64,000 nucleotides of DNA from Halomonas huangheensis (GTDB taxonomy: Bacteria > Pseudomonadota > Gammaproteobacteria > Pseudomonadales > Halomonadaceae): contig NZ_CP013106.1 of assembly GCF_001431725.1 (NCBI RefSeq), positions 1,426,001 through 1,490,000 on the forward strand, read 5' to 3'. Each line of letters opens with the position of its first letter. Position 1 is the stretch's first letter. Positions 1 to 8,568 of the stretch are shown piece after piece. Made by a program: the position numbers and the translations under genes. The notes beneath the pieces are model-generated. The model was not told the origin of the DNA and made no database searches. It saw only the letters and a list, made by a program, of their open reading frames with translations.

Positions 1-1
1 C

Positions 2-208
2 ACTCCTCTGGGTGAGGGCGATATCGATGATGCGTGCCTGGTGCGTCATCTTGACGCCCGGAACGTACCTTTCTCGCTGGAGCTTCCGTTTCGTCTTCAC
101 CGCGACCTTGATGCACAACCCTGGCGGGATAACTCCCCGCTGACCCTTGACCATATAGAGCGGCAACTCAAGCAATCGCTCGCGTGGATGTCTGACATCC
201 TTTCCTGA
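2..208 (+). CDS. Sugar phosphate isomerase/epimerase family protein, C-terminal end (5' cut by window)
   Basis: An open frame enters from the left edge and ends at TGA 206-208, giving the last 68 residues. The fragment starts TPLGEGDID and continues with VPFSLELPFRLHRD, which fits the C-terminal part of xylose-isomerase-like TIM-barrel proteins, where a PLGxGxID segment is typical. It lies 14 bp before an SDR dehydrogenase followed by a GntR regulator, so it probably belongs to a sugar or sugar-acid catabolic operon. The substrate cannot be told from this piece. The family includes OtnI- and hydroxypyruvate-isomerase-like enzymes. Confidence 0.6.
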   Translation, partial: TPLGEGDIDDACLVRHLDARNVPFSLELPFRLHRDLDAQPWRDNSPLTLDHIERQLKQSLAWMSDILS

Positions 209-222
209 TCGGAGAATGAAAA

Positions 223-990
223 ATGCAAGTGGATAATCTGCTTTTGAAAGACAAGGTATGCATCGTGACCGGGGCGGCGGGGATCAATGGTATTGGCCTG
301 AGAACGGCACGCATGTTCTATGAACAGGGTGCTACCATCGTCATCTCCGATGTCAATGCTGATGCCTGTAACCAGGTTCGCTCAATGTTTGATGCAGAGC
401 GATCGATGGTGGAAGTCAGCAACGTTACCAATCGAGATGATTGTGTTGAATTGGCGAAAAAAGTCGTCGAACGTTTTGGGCGTATCGATGTTCTTGTCAA
501 TAACGCTGGTATCACACAGCCGGTCAAATTTGATGAAATAACTGGCGAAGATTACGACCGCATCATGGACGTTAACCTGCGTGGCATGCTGTATATGTCT
601 CAAGCGGTATCGCCGCAAATGAAAGCGCAGAAAAGTGGCTCCATCATCAATACCTCATCGGTATCTGCCCAGCGTGGCGGTGGAATTTTCGGTGGCCCGC
701 ACTACAGTGCTGCAAAGGCAGGAATGCTGGGGCTTGGCAAGGCCATGGCTCGTGAGCTTGGCGCACATGGGATTCGTGTCAATGCCGTGACTCCGGGGCT
801 GATCGCCACGGATATCACCGGTGGTAAACTGACTGAAGAAATGAAGGAAAGAATCCTTGAAGGCATCCCGTTGGCAAGATTGGGTAAGCCTGAAGATGTG
901 GCAAAGGCATTTCTATTCCTCGCCAGCGATCTTTCCGACTATATTACGGGTGCTACGTTAGACGTTAATGGCGGTATGCACATTCACTGA
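223..990 (+). CDS. SDR family NAD(P)-dependent oxidoreductase
   Basis: A 255-residue classical short-chain dehydrogenase/reductase, the usual length. The cofactor loop TGAAGINGIG lies at 16-25 (a two-residue expansion of the common TGxxxGxG), NNAG at 93-96, the catalytic Ser near 145, and the YxxxK pair Y161/K165. A C-terminal TGATLDVNGG stretch is typical of the family. The start follows GGAG by a short A-rich spacer. It probably oxidises a secondary alcohol of a sugar, polyol or sugar acid, since it sits between an isomerase/epimerase and a GntR regulator. The exact substrate is unknown. Confidence 0.85.
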   Translation: MQVDNLLLKDKVCIVTGAAGINGIGLRTARMFYEQGATIVISDVNADACNQVRSMFDAERSMVEVSNVTNRDDCVELAKKVVERFGRIDVLVNNAGITQPVKFDEITGEDYDRIMDVNLRGMLYMSQAVSPQMKAQKSGSIINTSSVSAQRGGGIFGGPHYSAAKAGMLGLGKAMARELGAHGIRVNAVTPGLIATDITGGKLTEEMKERILEGIPLARLGKPEDVAKAFLFLASDLSDYITGATLDVNGGMHIH

Positions 991-1032
991 CTGGTGCTAT
1001 CCTGCCCCTGTTCATGGTTGACAGGGGCAGTA

Positions 1033-1776
1033 ATGGATATTCGTATGGGCGCAATTGATCCAGGCCTCCTGGATAGACTCAAGGAATTCGTCTCTGTATC
1101 GGAGCTTTCGAAGGATGGGCGTCTCAAGCTTCCTCCCGAACGCGCCCTTTGCGAGCATTTTGATATGCATCGCACTTCCGTACGAAACGTGCTTTCCGTT
1201 CTTCACAGCCTGGGCTTTATCGAGCGTATACAGGGGAGTGGTACTTTCCTCAAGATGCCCGAACCTGTCTTTATACAACTGTATTTCGAGTTGGCGCTGA
1301 AACTCAACTATATCTCTGTCGACCATCTGGAGCATGCTCGTGAGATGTTTGAGCGTGAAATCGTCCAGGCCGCCGCCATTAATCATAACGCTCAAGAGTT
1401 GAAAAGGCTGGAAGAGCTTTGTGATCTTATTATCAAATCAACTGATGTTAATGAAGGGCTTCAGGCAGATTACGATTTCCATGAACAGCTAGCCATCATG
1501 GCAAGAAATCCTGCCATTCTAGTGATATTTCAGGGGCTGTCTTCGGTGTTGAAGACCGTGCTCCATCAGCGTCGTGTTCTGGCCCGCCAGTCCAGTGTTT
1601 CATTGGAAAAAACCAATGAAACACACATTGCCATTGTTGCTGCCATCAAGACGCGTGATAGAGAGATGGCGCGACAGGCCATGGACGAACATTTCGAGAC
1701 CTGGAATCGCCAGACCATGCGTTCCTATCCGGGGACTGCGCCATCTCTGGTGGATGATATCGAAGGTTCGACTTGA
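1033..1776 (+). CDS. GntR family (FCD-type) transcriptional regulator
   Basis: A 247-residue regulator with an N-terminal winged helix (about 10-75; PPERALCEHFDMHRTSVRNVL) and an all-helical C-terminal effector domain of the FadR/FCD type containing conserved His residues (HEQLA, HIAIV). I start at ATG 1033, preceded by GGGGCAG. An in-frame GTG at 994 would add 13 residues that do not look conserved. It is the last gene of the isomerase-SDR unit, 42 bp downstream of the SDR, and probably represses that operon in response to a sugar acid. Its 3' end faces the cupin gene, 6 bp away. Confidence 0.85.
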   Translation: MDIRMGAIDPGLLDRLKEFVSVSELSKDGRLKLPPERALCEHFDMHRTSVRNVLSVLHSLGFIERIQGSGTFLKMPEPVFIQLYFELALKLNYISVDHLEHAREMFEREIVQAAAINHNAQELKRLEELCDLIIKSTDVNEGLQADYDFHEQLAIMARNPAILVIFQGLSSVLKTVLHQRRVLARQSSVSLEKTNETHIAIVAAIKTRDREMARQAMDEHFETWNRQTMRSYPGTAPSLVDDIEGST

Positions 1777-1782
1777 ATGGGG

Positions 1783-2076
1783 TCAGGCTTTCATCTCGAC
1801 TTCGATGAACGAGAAGCTCTCGCTGCCGGCGTTGATCACATTGTGCTCCACGCCAACCGGGCGTCGGTAGGATACGCCGGGGGTCAGGGTGGCTTGCTGT
1901 TCCCCATCCGGTGTCTCCAGCTGCATGGTGCCCGAAGTCAGCGGGATCACAACATAGTCATGACCATGGCGATGCCAGCCCGTTTCTGCGCCTGGCGGGA
2001 AGTCCCAACGCGTAACGATGCAGCGCTCATCATCGATCTGAACAGTGGGGGTGGCAGCAGGGCGAGTTGAGTTCAT
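1783..2076 (-). CDS. Small cupin-domain protein
   Basis: A 97-residue single-domain cupin. The metal-binding first motif is seen as GWHRHGHDYVVIPLTSG and the second as PVGVEHNVINAG. A longer reading frame starts at 2190, but the MNSTRP start at 2076 fits the domain better. The upstream extension has no family similarity and would run to the neighbouring start codon. Small cupins like this bind a metal and either catalyse a simple reaction or sense a ligand. No function can be assigned. It is convergent with the GntR gene. Confidence 0.75.
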   Translation of the reverse strand: MNSTRPAATPTVQIDDERCIVTRWDFPPGAETGWHRHGHDYVVIPLTSGTMQLETPDGEQQATLTPGVSYRRPVGVEHNVINAGSESFSFIEVEMKA

Positions 2077-2159
2077 GGCTTGTCGTGTCCGTAGCAATGG
2101 ATAATTGTGTTTATTGGCGGTGGATGATCGATACGATAAGTGAGCTTCGCCCTGTGGGC

Positions 2160-2181
2160 AAACAACAACTGTGACAAGGAA
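2160..2181 (+). promoter_or_regulatory. ACAACAAC motif next to the Shine-Dalgarno of the DUF2938 gene
   Basis: The leader of the 2190 gene reads AAACAACAACT, then AAGGA, about 10 bp before the start codon. The A-rich AAnAAnAA pattern directly upstream of the SD matches what is known of Hfq/Crc target sites in pseudomonads. Here it is only a sequence resemblance. Similar motifs precede several transporter genes in this window. Confidence 0.35.
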
Positions 2182-2189
2182 TTCCCCCA

Positions 2190-2672
2190 ATGCTCGAGTT
2201 TCTGCTGTGGTCGGTGGTGATCGGTGGCTGTGGTACCGCGGTGCTGGACCTATGGAACCTGTTGCTCAACCGCACCATAGGCCTGCCGTTGCCGCCGTGG
2301 CATCTGGTCGGTCGCTGGTTTGCTGGATTGCCGAGCGGGCGCTTCGTTCACTCACATGGAATCAACGACTCGAAACCGGTGGCCAATGAACTGGCTATCG
2401 GTTGGGTCATGCATTACGCGGTAGGGATCCTGTTCGCCATCATTCTGCTGGCGATCTGGGGGCTTGGTTGGGTACAGGCACCGACCTTCCTGCCGGCGTT
2501 GATCGTCGGATTGGTCACCGTAGGTGCAGGCTGGTTCATCCTGCAGCCAGGCATGGGCGTCGGCATCGCCTGCTCGGGAGCACCCAACCCCAACGCCGCT
2601 CGGCTCAACAATATCGTCGGCCATGTGGTATTTGCCATTGGCATGTATCTGGCGGCAGTGGTGGTTGGGTAG
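2190..2672 (+). CDS. DUF2938 family membrane protein
   Basis: A 160-residue integral membrane protein with about four hydrophobic helices (roughly 1-20, 68-92, 96-115 and 138-158) and conserved loops such as WNLLLNR and PGMGVGIACSGAPNPNAARLNN. The pattern matches the uncharacterised DUF2938 family. The start follows AAGGA. It stands alone, divergent from the cupin gene and followed by about 250 bp without an obvious gene. Its role is unknown. Confidence 0.8.
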   Translation: MLEFLLWSVVIGGCGTAVLDLWNLLLNRTIGLPLPPWHLVGRWFAGLPSGRFVHSHGINDSKPVANELAIGWVMHYAVGILFAIILLAIWGLGWVQAPTFLPALIVGLVTVGAGWFILQPGMGVGIACSGAPNPNAARLNNIVGHVVFAIGMYLAAVVVG

Positions 2673-2925
2673 CGGTTTCAACAATATGGGTCACACGGAC
2701 GCCCCTTTCTCCACGTCGCTCCAAAAAGGCCTCCGGTACGCTCTGCGTGGTGCCGGAACCTGTGGTCATGGTCGAGGAGGTTGACGGTTCGCCTCCGATG
2801 TCCGCATAACGGAAGTGCGGTGGTATTGTCGATTTTGACCAGTGACGAACGACTACTCTATGCCAAGCTGCGTTATTCCGGTGGTGTAACCCGGAGCAAG
2901 GCTGACGCTACTGAGGAGGTCCGTC

Positions 2926-3672
2926 ATGAGCCAGAATGAATCACCGCGAGTCGTGTCCAGAGAGGAGTGGACCCAGGCACGTAAAGCCCATTTGAAGAAC
3001 GAGAAGGCGCTTACCCGCATGCGCGACCTGGTCGCCCGCGAGCGGCGTGAGCTGCCATGGGTGAAGGTGGAGAAGGAATACGTCTTCGACACGCCGGAAG
3101 GGAATAAGACACTCGCCGAGCTGTTTGGAACCAACAGTCAGCTGATCGTTCATCACTTCATGTTTGGCCCGGACTGGGATGCGGGCTGCCCGAGCTGTTC
3201 GCTGGAGGCGGATCATGCCGAGGGTGCCATCGTCCATCTTGCCAATCACGATGTGAGTTACGTTCGAGTATCCCGCGCCCCGCTGGAAAAACTGCAAGCC
3301 TACCGAAAGCGTATGGGGTGGAGAGCCTGCTGGGTGTCCTCCGAGGGCAGCGATTTCAATTTCGACTTTCGAGTCTCTTTCGCCCGGGAGGACCTGGAGG
3401 CTGGCCGGCTCTACTACAATTACCAGCCTATCGAGGACCCGAAATACTTCAGCGAAGAGCTGCCAGGCCTCAGCGTTTTCTACAAGGACGAGCGTGGGGA
3501 TCTGTTCCACACCTACTCCAGCTACGCCCGTGGTAATGAAGAGGTTATTGGGGCCTTTGTTTATCTCGACATCACGCCAAGGGGCCGCAACGAAAAGGAG
3601 ATCATGGACTGGGTGAGGCGCCATGATGAGTACGATGCGAGCCCGGCAGGCTCCTCGTGTCACTCCAGCTGA
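2926..3672 (+). CDS. DUF899 family thioredoxin-like protein
   Basis: A 248-residue protein of the DUF899 (AhpC/TSA-like fold) family. It opens with VVSREEWTQARKAHLKNEKALTRMRD and carries the typical HHFMFGPDWDAGCPSCSLEAD segment (about 75-95) with two cysteines in CPSC, and a C-terminal YLDITPRGRNE. A strong AGGAGGT lies upstream. The thioredoxin-like fold and CPSC suggest a redox role, but the family has no firm biochemical function. The gene is monocistronic, with non-coding sequence on both sides. Confidence 0.85.
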   Translation: MSQNESPRVVSREEWTQARKAHLKNEKALTRMRDLVARERRELPWVKVEKEYVFDTPEGNKTLAELFGTNSQLIVHHFMFGPDWDAGCPSCSLEADHAEGAIVHLANHDVSYVRVSRAPLEKLQAYRKRMGWRACWVSSEGSDFNFDFRVSFAREDLEAGRLYYNYQPIEDPKYFSEELPGLSVFYKDERGDLFHTYSSYARGNEEVIGAFVYLDITPRGRNEKEIMDWVRRHDEYDASPAGSSCHSS

Positions 3673-3876
3673 TTGCAGCTGTCGCGTGCACTCCACTTGG
3701 CAGCCGACCAAGGAAAAAATGCGCAACAATCCATTCCAGCGGGCGTTGCGCTGGCAGCACACCGCTGCTGCTCGCGACGTTATGCACTACGTTCGTTTTT
3801 ATGCACGTGCTAAAAAGCGTACATCTGGTGAAAAGTTGCACGCACAAGAAGGGAGCCATGCTGACGATCTAGACCT
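3673..3876. other. Gene-free stretch downstream of the DUF899 gene
   Basis: Several short open frames exist here, but none shows a recognisable domain or a convincing ribosome binding site. The stretch leads into the transposase relic at 3877-4177. I see no clear terminator or repeat. Confidence 0.5.
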
Positions 3877-4177
3877 TTATCGCGCTATGAGCCTCTTCGT
3901 TCCAGGATACTGCTGGCGACCGGGCTCCAGGTCCAGGAGGGTGCGCTCTTCCATGTTGGTTGGAATACAGCGGTAGCGGCGGTTCACGTACAGTTCATCG
4001 ATGCCCAGACAACCGTGCGTCCTGGAGCGTTGCCATGCCGCCAGAGAACCAACCTTTTTCTTGAAGACAGTCGCGTATCGTGTCTCGCCCAAGCTGCTCT
4101 GTGCTGCCCAAGGTGTAGAGGTGTTTGAATGACTCCTTTTCCACGTATTCATACAGCTGCTGCAAGACGTCGACCAT
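3877..4177 (-). pseudogene. Degraded transposase fragment (ISL3-like), frameshifted
   Basis: Two overlapping minus-strand frames share one message. The first carries LGRDTIRDCLQEKG and stops at 3995. A frame change near 4010-4020 continues with GIDELYVNRRYRC and then RTLLDLEPGR. A short-recognition stretch followed by an IDE(L/I) catalytic-Asp motif and an L-x-PGR end is the layout of ISL3-family DDE transposases. The rest of the gene and the terminal inverted repeats are missing. I judge it a relic; family assignment is tentative. Confidence 0.4.
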
Positions 4178-4318
4178 CTTTGGTAGTTGGAGAGGGGGCG
4201 GTCTTGCAGACGATGGGGGCGGGCGCGTTTTCTTTGAAGTACATTCCGTTATCGTTGTTTCTATAAACCAGTAATTTGTATGTCGCTAAGTTAAATATAT
4301 TGGAAGAGCCAATAAAAG
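4178..4318. other. Short AT-rich non-coding stretch
   Basis: An AT-rich gap between the transposase relic and the 3' end of the TetR gene. I see no gene or clear structure in it. Confidence 0.4.
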
Positions 4319-4873
4319 TTAGCCCTTTTTTCGTGTTGCATTGAGGAGAGTTTCTCGTATCATTCCTGTGTTTGGTAGGTTTATGTCAGACAATACTGCC
4401 ATCCATAATCCATCGACAGTCAGTCTGGTTATAGCCAGGTGCTCGTCACCATCTGTCTGAAAATGTTTCTTTTGCATCTCATTGAACCAGGATGCCCAAA
4501 TAGAACGAAGTTCAGAATCACTAATGGAAAGTACTGCTAAAGCCGTCCTTATGTCATACGTTCCATTCCATGCTGAGGCTAATGAAAACTCGATGTATGC
4601 GCGTGTGAATGACCCATACTTTTCAGGGTCTTTCTTCATGTGTTCATCCAGTTCACTTTCAATCGAAGAAATCAAGTCATTGAATATTGTTAGTATCAGG
4701 TCTCGCTTACAGGGGAAGTGATGTAAAAAACCTCCCTTTGTAACACCTGCTTCTTCAGACACGGCCTGGACTGTCACAGCGGCCAGACCACGACTGATTG
4801 CAATGGAAATGCCTGCTTCCAAAAGCTGCTTTCTCACTAACTCTGGCTGCTTTTTTCGGTGCTGTGGTTTCAT
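4319..4873 (-). CDS. TetR/AcrR family transcriptional regulator
   Basis: A 184-residue repressor. The N-terminal helix-turn-helix (about 10-60) reads LLEAGISIAISRGLAAVTVQAVSEEAGVTKGGFLHHFPCKRDL, a standard TetR DNA-binding domain, followed by a helical ligand domain. It lies 30 bp downstream of a small-multidrug-export gene on the same strand, and a 12-bp palindrome sits before that gene, so it probably represses its own two-gene operon. Base composition is clearly more AT-rich than the flanking transporter operons, hinting that the pair was acquired separately. Confidence 0.85.
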   Translation of the reverse strand: MKPQHRKKQPELVRKQLLEAGISIAISRGLAAVTVQAVSEEAGVTKGGFLHHFPCKRDLILTIFNDLISSIESELDEHMKKDPEKYGSFTRAYIEFSLASAWNGTYDIRTALAVLSISDSELRSIWASWFNEMQKKHFQTDGDEHLAITRLTVDGLWMAVLSDINLPNTGMIRETLLNATRKKG

Positions 4874-4903
4874 TTGTTTATGACCCTTTGTTTTATGTAA
4901 ATA

Positions 4904-5419
4904 TTAGTTGATTATTTGGTTCGGTGCTAGGGTTAAAGATGGAAGTGACCGCTCTTCGACGAAGCTTGCAAGTCCCATGTCAGCTAGTATCGCAAATACT
5001 ATCGAGAAAATTAATATAGAAGCCGAGAACCAGAAAACAATATCTCGTTTGTTGGAGCCTGAAGCTATAGCAAAAGCTGAAGCTGCGTGAACACCAATCA
5101 AGAAAGGCCCAAGAAAAGCCAGACCGGGTAGACCTAGTCGATCAAAAATCACTCGCTTGCGAGATTTCTCCATAGTGGAATTTTTTATACCTTCAGTTGG
5201 TGGTTTTTTATACCAGCGTTTAATCCATAAATTAATTTTATCTCCAGCATAAATTACTGGAAGTAAGGTAATAAAGTTGCCCAAAAATCCCACTAACGCA
5301 GTAGGCAACCAAGGTAAGCCAGCTAGTACACCTAGCGGGACAGCTAGCCATACCTCAAGCACAGGTGTCGCAGAACCTATGAATACGGCCGAGTACAACA
5401 TTAACTGATTCATACCCAA
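4904..5419 (-). CDS. Small multidrug export family protein (Sm_multidrug_ex)
   Basis: A 171-residue membrane protein with the family's early segment SATPVLEVWLAVPLGVLAGLP and four or five hydrophobic helices. The later segment LGLPGLAFLGPFLIGVHAA is also typical. These proteins are predicted small transporters, but substrates are unproven. It is the first gene of an operon with the TetR regulator. Two starts are possible (5419, or Met3 six bases in). An AGGGAG-type SD lies just upstream. Confidence 0.75.
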   Translation of the reverse strand: MGMNQLMLYSAVFIGSATPVLEVWLAVPLGVLAGLPWLPTALVGFLGNFITLLPVIYAGDKINLWIKRWYKKPPTEGIKNSTMEKSRKRVIFDRLGLPGLAFLGPFLIGVHAASAFAIASGSNKRDIVFWFSASILIFSIVFAILADMGLASFVEERSLPSLTLAPNQIIN

Positions 5420-5444
5420 TCTCCCTCGTCAACAAAACGTATCA

Positions 5445-5456
5445 TACCGTACGGTA
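5445..5456. promoter_or_regulatory. Candidate TetR operator (12-bp perfect palindrome)
   Basis: TACCGTACGGTA is perfectly palindromic and sits 25 bp upstream of the export gene start, in the expected promoter region of the export-tetR operon. TetR repressors commonly bind such dyads. The link to this TetR is an inference. Confidence 0.5.
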
Positions 5457-5772
5457 GGTATCTTTCAAGAGGATGGCTTGCTACCCACCAGATCTTCCGA
5501 TGTAGGGGCGAGATCGCTGCGATGTACAGGGTAGATCAACCAGAGATTCCGATTGCCCATCGGCTGATGACGACACAGCCGAGTCCCACCAGCCCATCGT
5601 TATCATGGGTAAGTGGAACAAGGCTGTGCTGCTGGCTGGAGAAGATTGTTCGGCAACCCTGGCAACGTTTTACCTACTAACGTTTTACCTACTCCGTGCT
5701 ACGGGGTCTCCGATGGTCCTGCTCGACAATCTTCGGGATTCATGGAGGGGACGGGGTCCGATATCGATATAT
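5457..5772. other. Gene-free stretch with a 15-bp tandem duplication
   Basis: No convincing gene is present. The unit AACGTTTTACCTACT occurs twice head-to-tail at 5664-5678 and 5679-5693. The left part holds the export-operon promoter and the right part the downstream flank of the binding-protein gene ending at 5773. A small open frame at 5605-5814 shows no domain. Confidence 0.45.
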
Positions 5773-6510
5773 TCAGCCAGGGTTAGGCGCAGCGATACTC
5801 GGGCTCTGTCCTGATTGGTGCAAGGCCTCGTGAATCAGACCACTCTCACGGGCTTCACGCAGAAAGGTTTCCAGAGCTTCAAGGACATCGGCATGCTCTC
5901 TGGGCACCGCCATGGCCTGTTCAATCGTTGTGAAGCGTCCTTCCAGCACTCGGTATCCAGGGTTTTCCCGACAGTAGCGCTCCAGGGGCTGGCGGACGCC
6001 TGCTGCTGCATCCAGTTGCTGGTCAACCATCCAGGTCACTGCGTCGGCGGATGTCGGGGCGCGGACGACACTAGCGTGCTTGAGAGTGCGGGATAGAAAG
6101 AGGTCATAGGCTGCGCCCTTGCCGACGGCAATACTGACGCCCGGCGCATCAAGTTGCTGGACGCCCGAGAACCCTGAGTTCTGTGACACCAGGTAGGTGC
6201 CTTCGATGATCACATAGGGCGAGGTGAAGGCGATTGACTCCGCCCGTTTGGGATCACGGGCCAGAAATGCCAGATCCCAGCTATCCTCTTCTTCGCGGGC
6301 AGCGACGACTTTGCCTGCGGCGTCATATTCACTGATTGCCAGCGTTACCTGAAGCTGTTCGGCTAGAGTTCTGGCAAGAGCTACAGAGACTCCACCCAAC
6401 TCTCCCTTGTCGCTGCGTTGGGCAAGTACCGGATTACCGAGGTTGATGGCAACACGTAATCGTCCATTTCGCGTTAAAGCGTCGCGTAGCTGCTCCAGAT
6501 GGCCAGTCAC
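5773..6510 (-). CDS. Family 3 solute-binding-like protein without signal peptide
   Basis: About 245 residues of the SBP_bac_3 fold: RLRVAINLGNPVLAQ near the N-terminus, then GVSVALARTLAEQL, AESIAFTSPYVIIEGTYLV and GVSIAVGKGAAYDLFL. No signal peptide is seen, so it should stay in the cytoplasm. I prefer GTG 6510, because GGAGGT ends five bases before it. The ATG at 6522 overlaps that SD. It follows tctA after a GC-rich hairpin, as the last gene of the TTT operon. It may be a cytosolic ligand binder, or an enzyme of the cyclohexadienyl-dehydratase-like branch of this fold. Confidence 0.7.
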   Translation of the reverse strand: MTGHLEQLRDALTRNGRLRVAINLGNPVLAQRSDKGELGGVSVALARTLAEQLQVTLAISEYDAAGKVVAAREEEDSWDLAFLARDPKRAESIAFTSPYVIIEGTYLVSQNSGFSGVQQLDAPGVSIAVGKGAAYDLFLSRTLKHASVVRAPTSADAVTWMVDQQLDAAAGVRQPLERYCRENPGYRVLEGRFTTIEQAMAVPREHADVLEALETFLREARESGLIHEALHQSGQSPSIAAPNPG

Positions 6511-6540
6511 TTTTACCTCCATGAATGTGAAAGAGAATGA

Positions 6541-6569
6541 GAAAAGCGCCCGGGGCCCGGGCGCATTTT
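6541..6569 (-). terminator. Hairpin between tctA and the binding-protein gene
   Basis: GCGCCCGG and CCGGGCGC form an 8-bp stem (6546-6564) with a three-base loop, flanked by AAAA and TTTT. On the minus strand it follows the tctA stop by 9 bases and could terminate or attenuate transcription into the last gene. The T run is short, so read-through is likely. Confidence 0.55.
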
Positions 6570-6573
6570 CATG

Positions 6574-8097
6574 TCAGTCCGAACCAGCAGATTCGATATT
6601 GGCGGCTCGCATGCGTCGCCGCAACACCGGGCCAACAATATAGGGCAGGATCAAACCGACAGCAGCAAAGATCCACAGGCCTATCGCCAGACCACTGTTC
6701 CATAGAATAGTCCAGTCACCGTCGGATATATCCAGCGCATGGCGCAGGTTCTTTTCCATTTCCGGGCCCAGCAACAGACCGAGAATGATCGGTACCAGTG
6801 GAATTTCGAGTTTGCGAAGGATATAGCCAGCTACACCGAAGGCGGTCATGAAGTAGAGGTCGAAGGTGGTATTGCTGATCGAATAGATCCCGACGAAAGC
6901 GATCATGGTGACGATCGGCAGTAGATACATCGGTGGTACCGACAGCAGTTTGACGAAGATTCCCACCAGCGGAATGTTGAGGATCAGCAGCAGGAAGTTG
7001 CCGATCAACAGTGCCGCGATGACACCCCAGACAATATCGGCGTTCTGAGTGAACATCAGCGGCCCTGGAGTGACGTTCAAGGAGATCAGCAGCGCCAGTA
7101 GCACGGCGGTCGTGCCGCTGCCCGGTACGCCCAGTGTCAACATCGGTACCAGGGCGCCGCTGGAGGCACCGTTGTTACCGGCTTCTGGCGCCGCAACGCC
7201 GCGTGGATCTCCTTCGCCGAAGGAGCCCTTGCTACCGATCACCTTCTTTTCCATGGTGTAGCCGATAAAGCTACCGAGAGAGGCTCCAGCACCGGGCAGG
7301 ACGCCAGCAATGAAGCCGAGGATGCCTCCTCTGATACTCGAAGGCAGGACGGCGCGAATATCCGACCATTTGAGGGAAAGCTTGTTGACCTTGATGGTTT
7401 CGTGGCCCTTGCCGGCACGGTTTTCGATGAAAGTCAGCAACTCGGATATTGCGAACAGCCCGACGATGGCGATGATGAAATCGACACCTTCATACAGCTC
7501 GAGAACGCCGAAGGTGTAGCGCTGAACTCCGGTGTTGTCGATGCCCATGGTAGCAATCATCAGGCCGAGACTAGCTGCAACCACAGTCTTGATCGGATTC
7601 TTGCCCGTAATACCGCCCAACGTGGCAAAGGCCAGCAGAAACAGAGCAAAGTACTCCGCCGGACCAAAGGTGAGGGCGAAGTCTGCGAGGATCGGGGCGA
7701 GAAGAATCAAGCCGATGGTGGCGATCAGACTGCCGACGAATGACGCAATCGCAGAGATCGCCAGGGCTTCGGCGGCCTTGCCGTTGCGCGCCATGGGGTA
7801 GCCGTCGAGACACGTCATCATCGCTGGCTCGTCGCCAGGAATATTGAGCAGGATCGACGAGATGCGGCCGCCATACATTGCCCCGGCGTACACTGCCGTC
7901 AGCATGATCAGTGCTGTTTCAGGCCGCAGCCCCAGGGTGAAGGCCAGTGGGATCAGTATCGCCACGCCGTTGGCCGGACCCAGACCAGGCAGTGCCCCGA
8001 TCAGTGTGCCGAGGATCGCGCCAAGCAGGCCGAATATCAGATTCTCGGGTGCCAGTGCCACGGCAAAGCCGTCAATGAGAAATCCCAATGTTTCCAT
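6574..8097 (-). CDS. tctA: Tripartite tricarboxylate transporter, large permease TctA (system 1)
   Basis: A 507-residue inner-membrane protein of the TctA family with about 12 hydrophobic helices. The N-terminal LIGALPGLGPANGVAILIPL and the internal LPGAGASLGSFIGYTMEKK and PGSGTTAVLLALLI segments are the conserved family repeats. Its start overlaps the tctB stop by one base (TGATG), indicating translational coupling. It works with TctB and a periplasmic TctC to import carboxylates, driven by ion gradients. The aconitase and lactonase genes upstream suggest a tricarboxylate substrate. Confidence 0.93.
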   Translation of the reverse strand: METLGFLIDGFAVALAPENLIFGLLGAILGTLIGALPGLGPANGVAILIPLAFTLGLRPETALIMLTAVYAGAMYGGRISSILLNIPGDEPAMMTCLDGYPMARNGKAAEALAISAIASFVGSLIATIGLILLAPILADFALTFGPAEYFALFLLAFATLGGITGKNPIKTVVAASLGLMIATMGIDNTGVQRYTFGVLELYEGVDFIIAIVGLFAISELLTFIENRAGKGHETIKVNKLSLKWSDIRAVLPSSIRGGILGFIAGVLPGAGASLGSFIGYTMEKKVIGSKGSFGEGDPRGVAAPEAGNNGASSGALVPMLTLGVPGSGTTAVLLALLISLNVTPGPLMFTQNADIVWGVIAALLIGNFLLLILNIPLVGIFVKLLSVPPMYLLPIVTMIAFVGIYSISNTTFDLYFMTAFGVAGYILRKLEIPLVPIILGLLLGPEMEKNLRHALDISDGDWTILWNSGLAIGLWIFAAVGLILPYIVGPVLRRRMRAANIESAGSD

Positions 8098-8552
8098 CAG
8101 CTTGTCTCCAGTAGCTCAAGGAGCCCCAGCGGCAACGCCAGGTCGAGAGCGTAGGTAAACAGGGTGAAGACCACCACGGCGGCGATGGCACCAGTCAGGA
8201 ACGATCTGGTGACGGGAGCTCCCATACGCCAGCACAGCGTACCGACCGCCAGGGTCGTGCTGAGAATGAAACCGAGTGGCTCCAGCAGCCCGGCGTAGAG
8301 AATCAACACGACGATGGCGATAATCAGTTCAATACCGGTACGGCTCCAGGGCCAGGCATTGTCGGGGTCTGGACGCACGATCATGTATAGGCTCGATAGT
8401 CCAAGTGTCACGCTAAGGATATAGGGAAAGGTCTCAGGGCCAATGGCCTCTGAGCCCCCTCCAAAAGGTTCGGGGAACTGGCTGGCGCCCCAGCCGTATG
8501 CAACGGCCAGGACGATCAGTAGTACTCCCGCAAAGCGGTCGTTGTAAGTCAT
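8097..8552 (-). CDS. tctB: Tripartite tricarboxylate transporter, small permease TctB (system 1)
   Basis: A 151-residue membrane protein with four predicted helices, the size and pattern of the TctB family (early FPYILSVTLGLSSLYMI; later IAIVVLILYAGLLEPLGFILSTTLAVGTLCW). It lies between tctC (16 bp upstream) and tctA (overlapping by one base) and forms the small membrane subunit of the transporter. Confidence 0.9.
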   Translation of the reverse strand: MTYNDRFAGVLLIVLAVAYGWGASQFPEPFGGGSEAIGPETFPYILSVTLGLSSLYMIVRPDPDNAWPWSRTGIELIIAIVVLILYAGLLEPLGFILSTTLAVGTLCWRMGAPVTRSFLTGAIAAVVVFTLFTYALDLALPLGLLELLETS

Positions 8553-8568
8553 GGTGAGCGTGTTCCTG

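Noticed and set aside
3623..3976. 117-codon plus-strand frame after the DUF899 gene
   Set aside because: Low-complexity Arg/Ser-rich product overlapping the DUF899 end and the transposase relic; no support.
5605..5814. Small plus-strand frame
   Set aside because: It contains a 15-bp tandem duplication and has no domain or SD.
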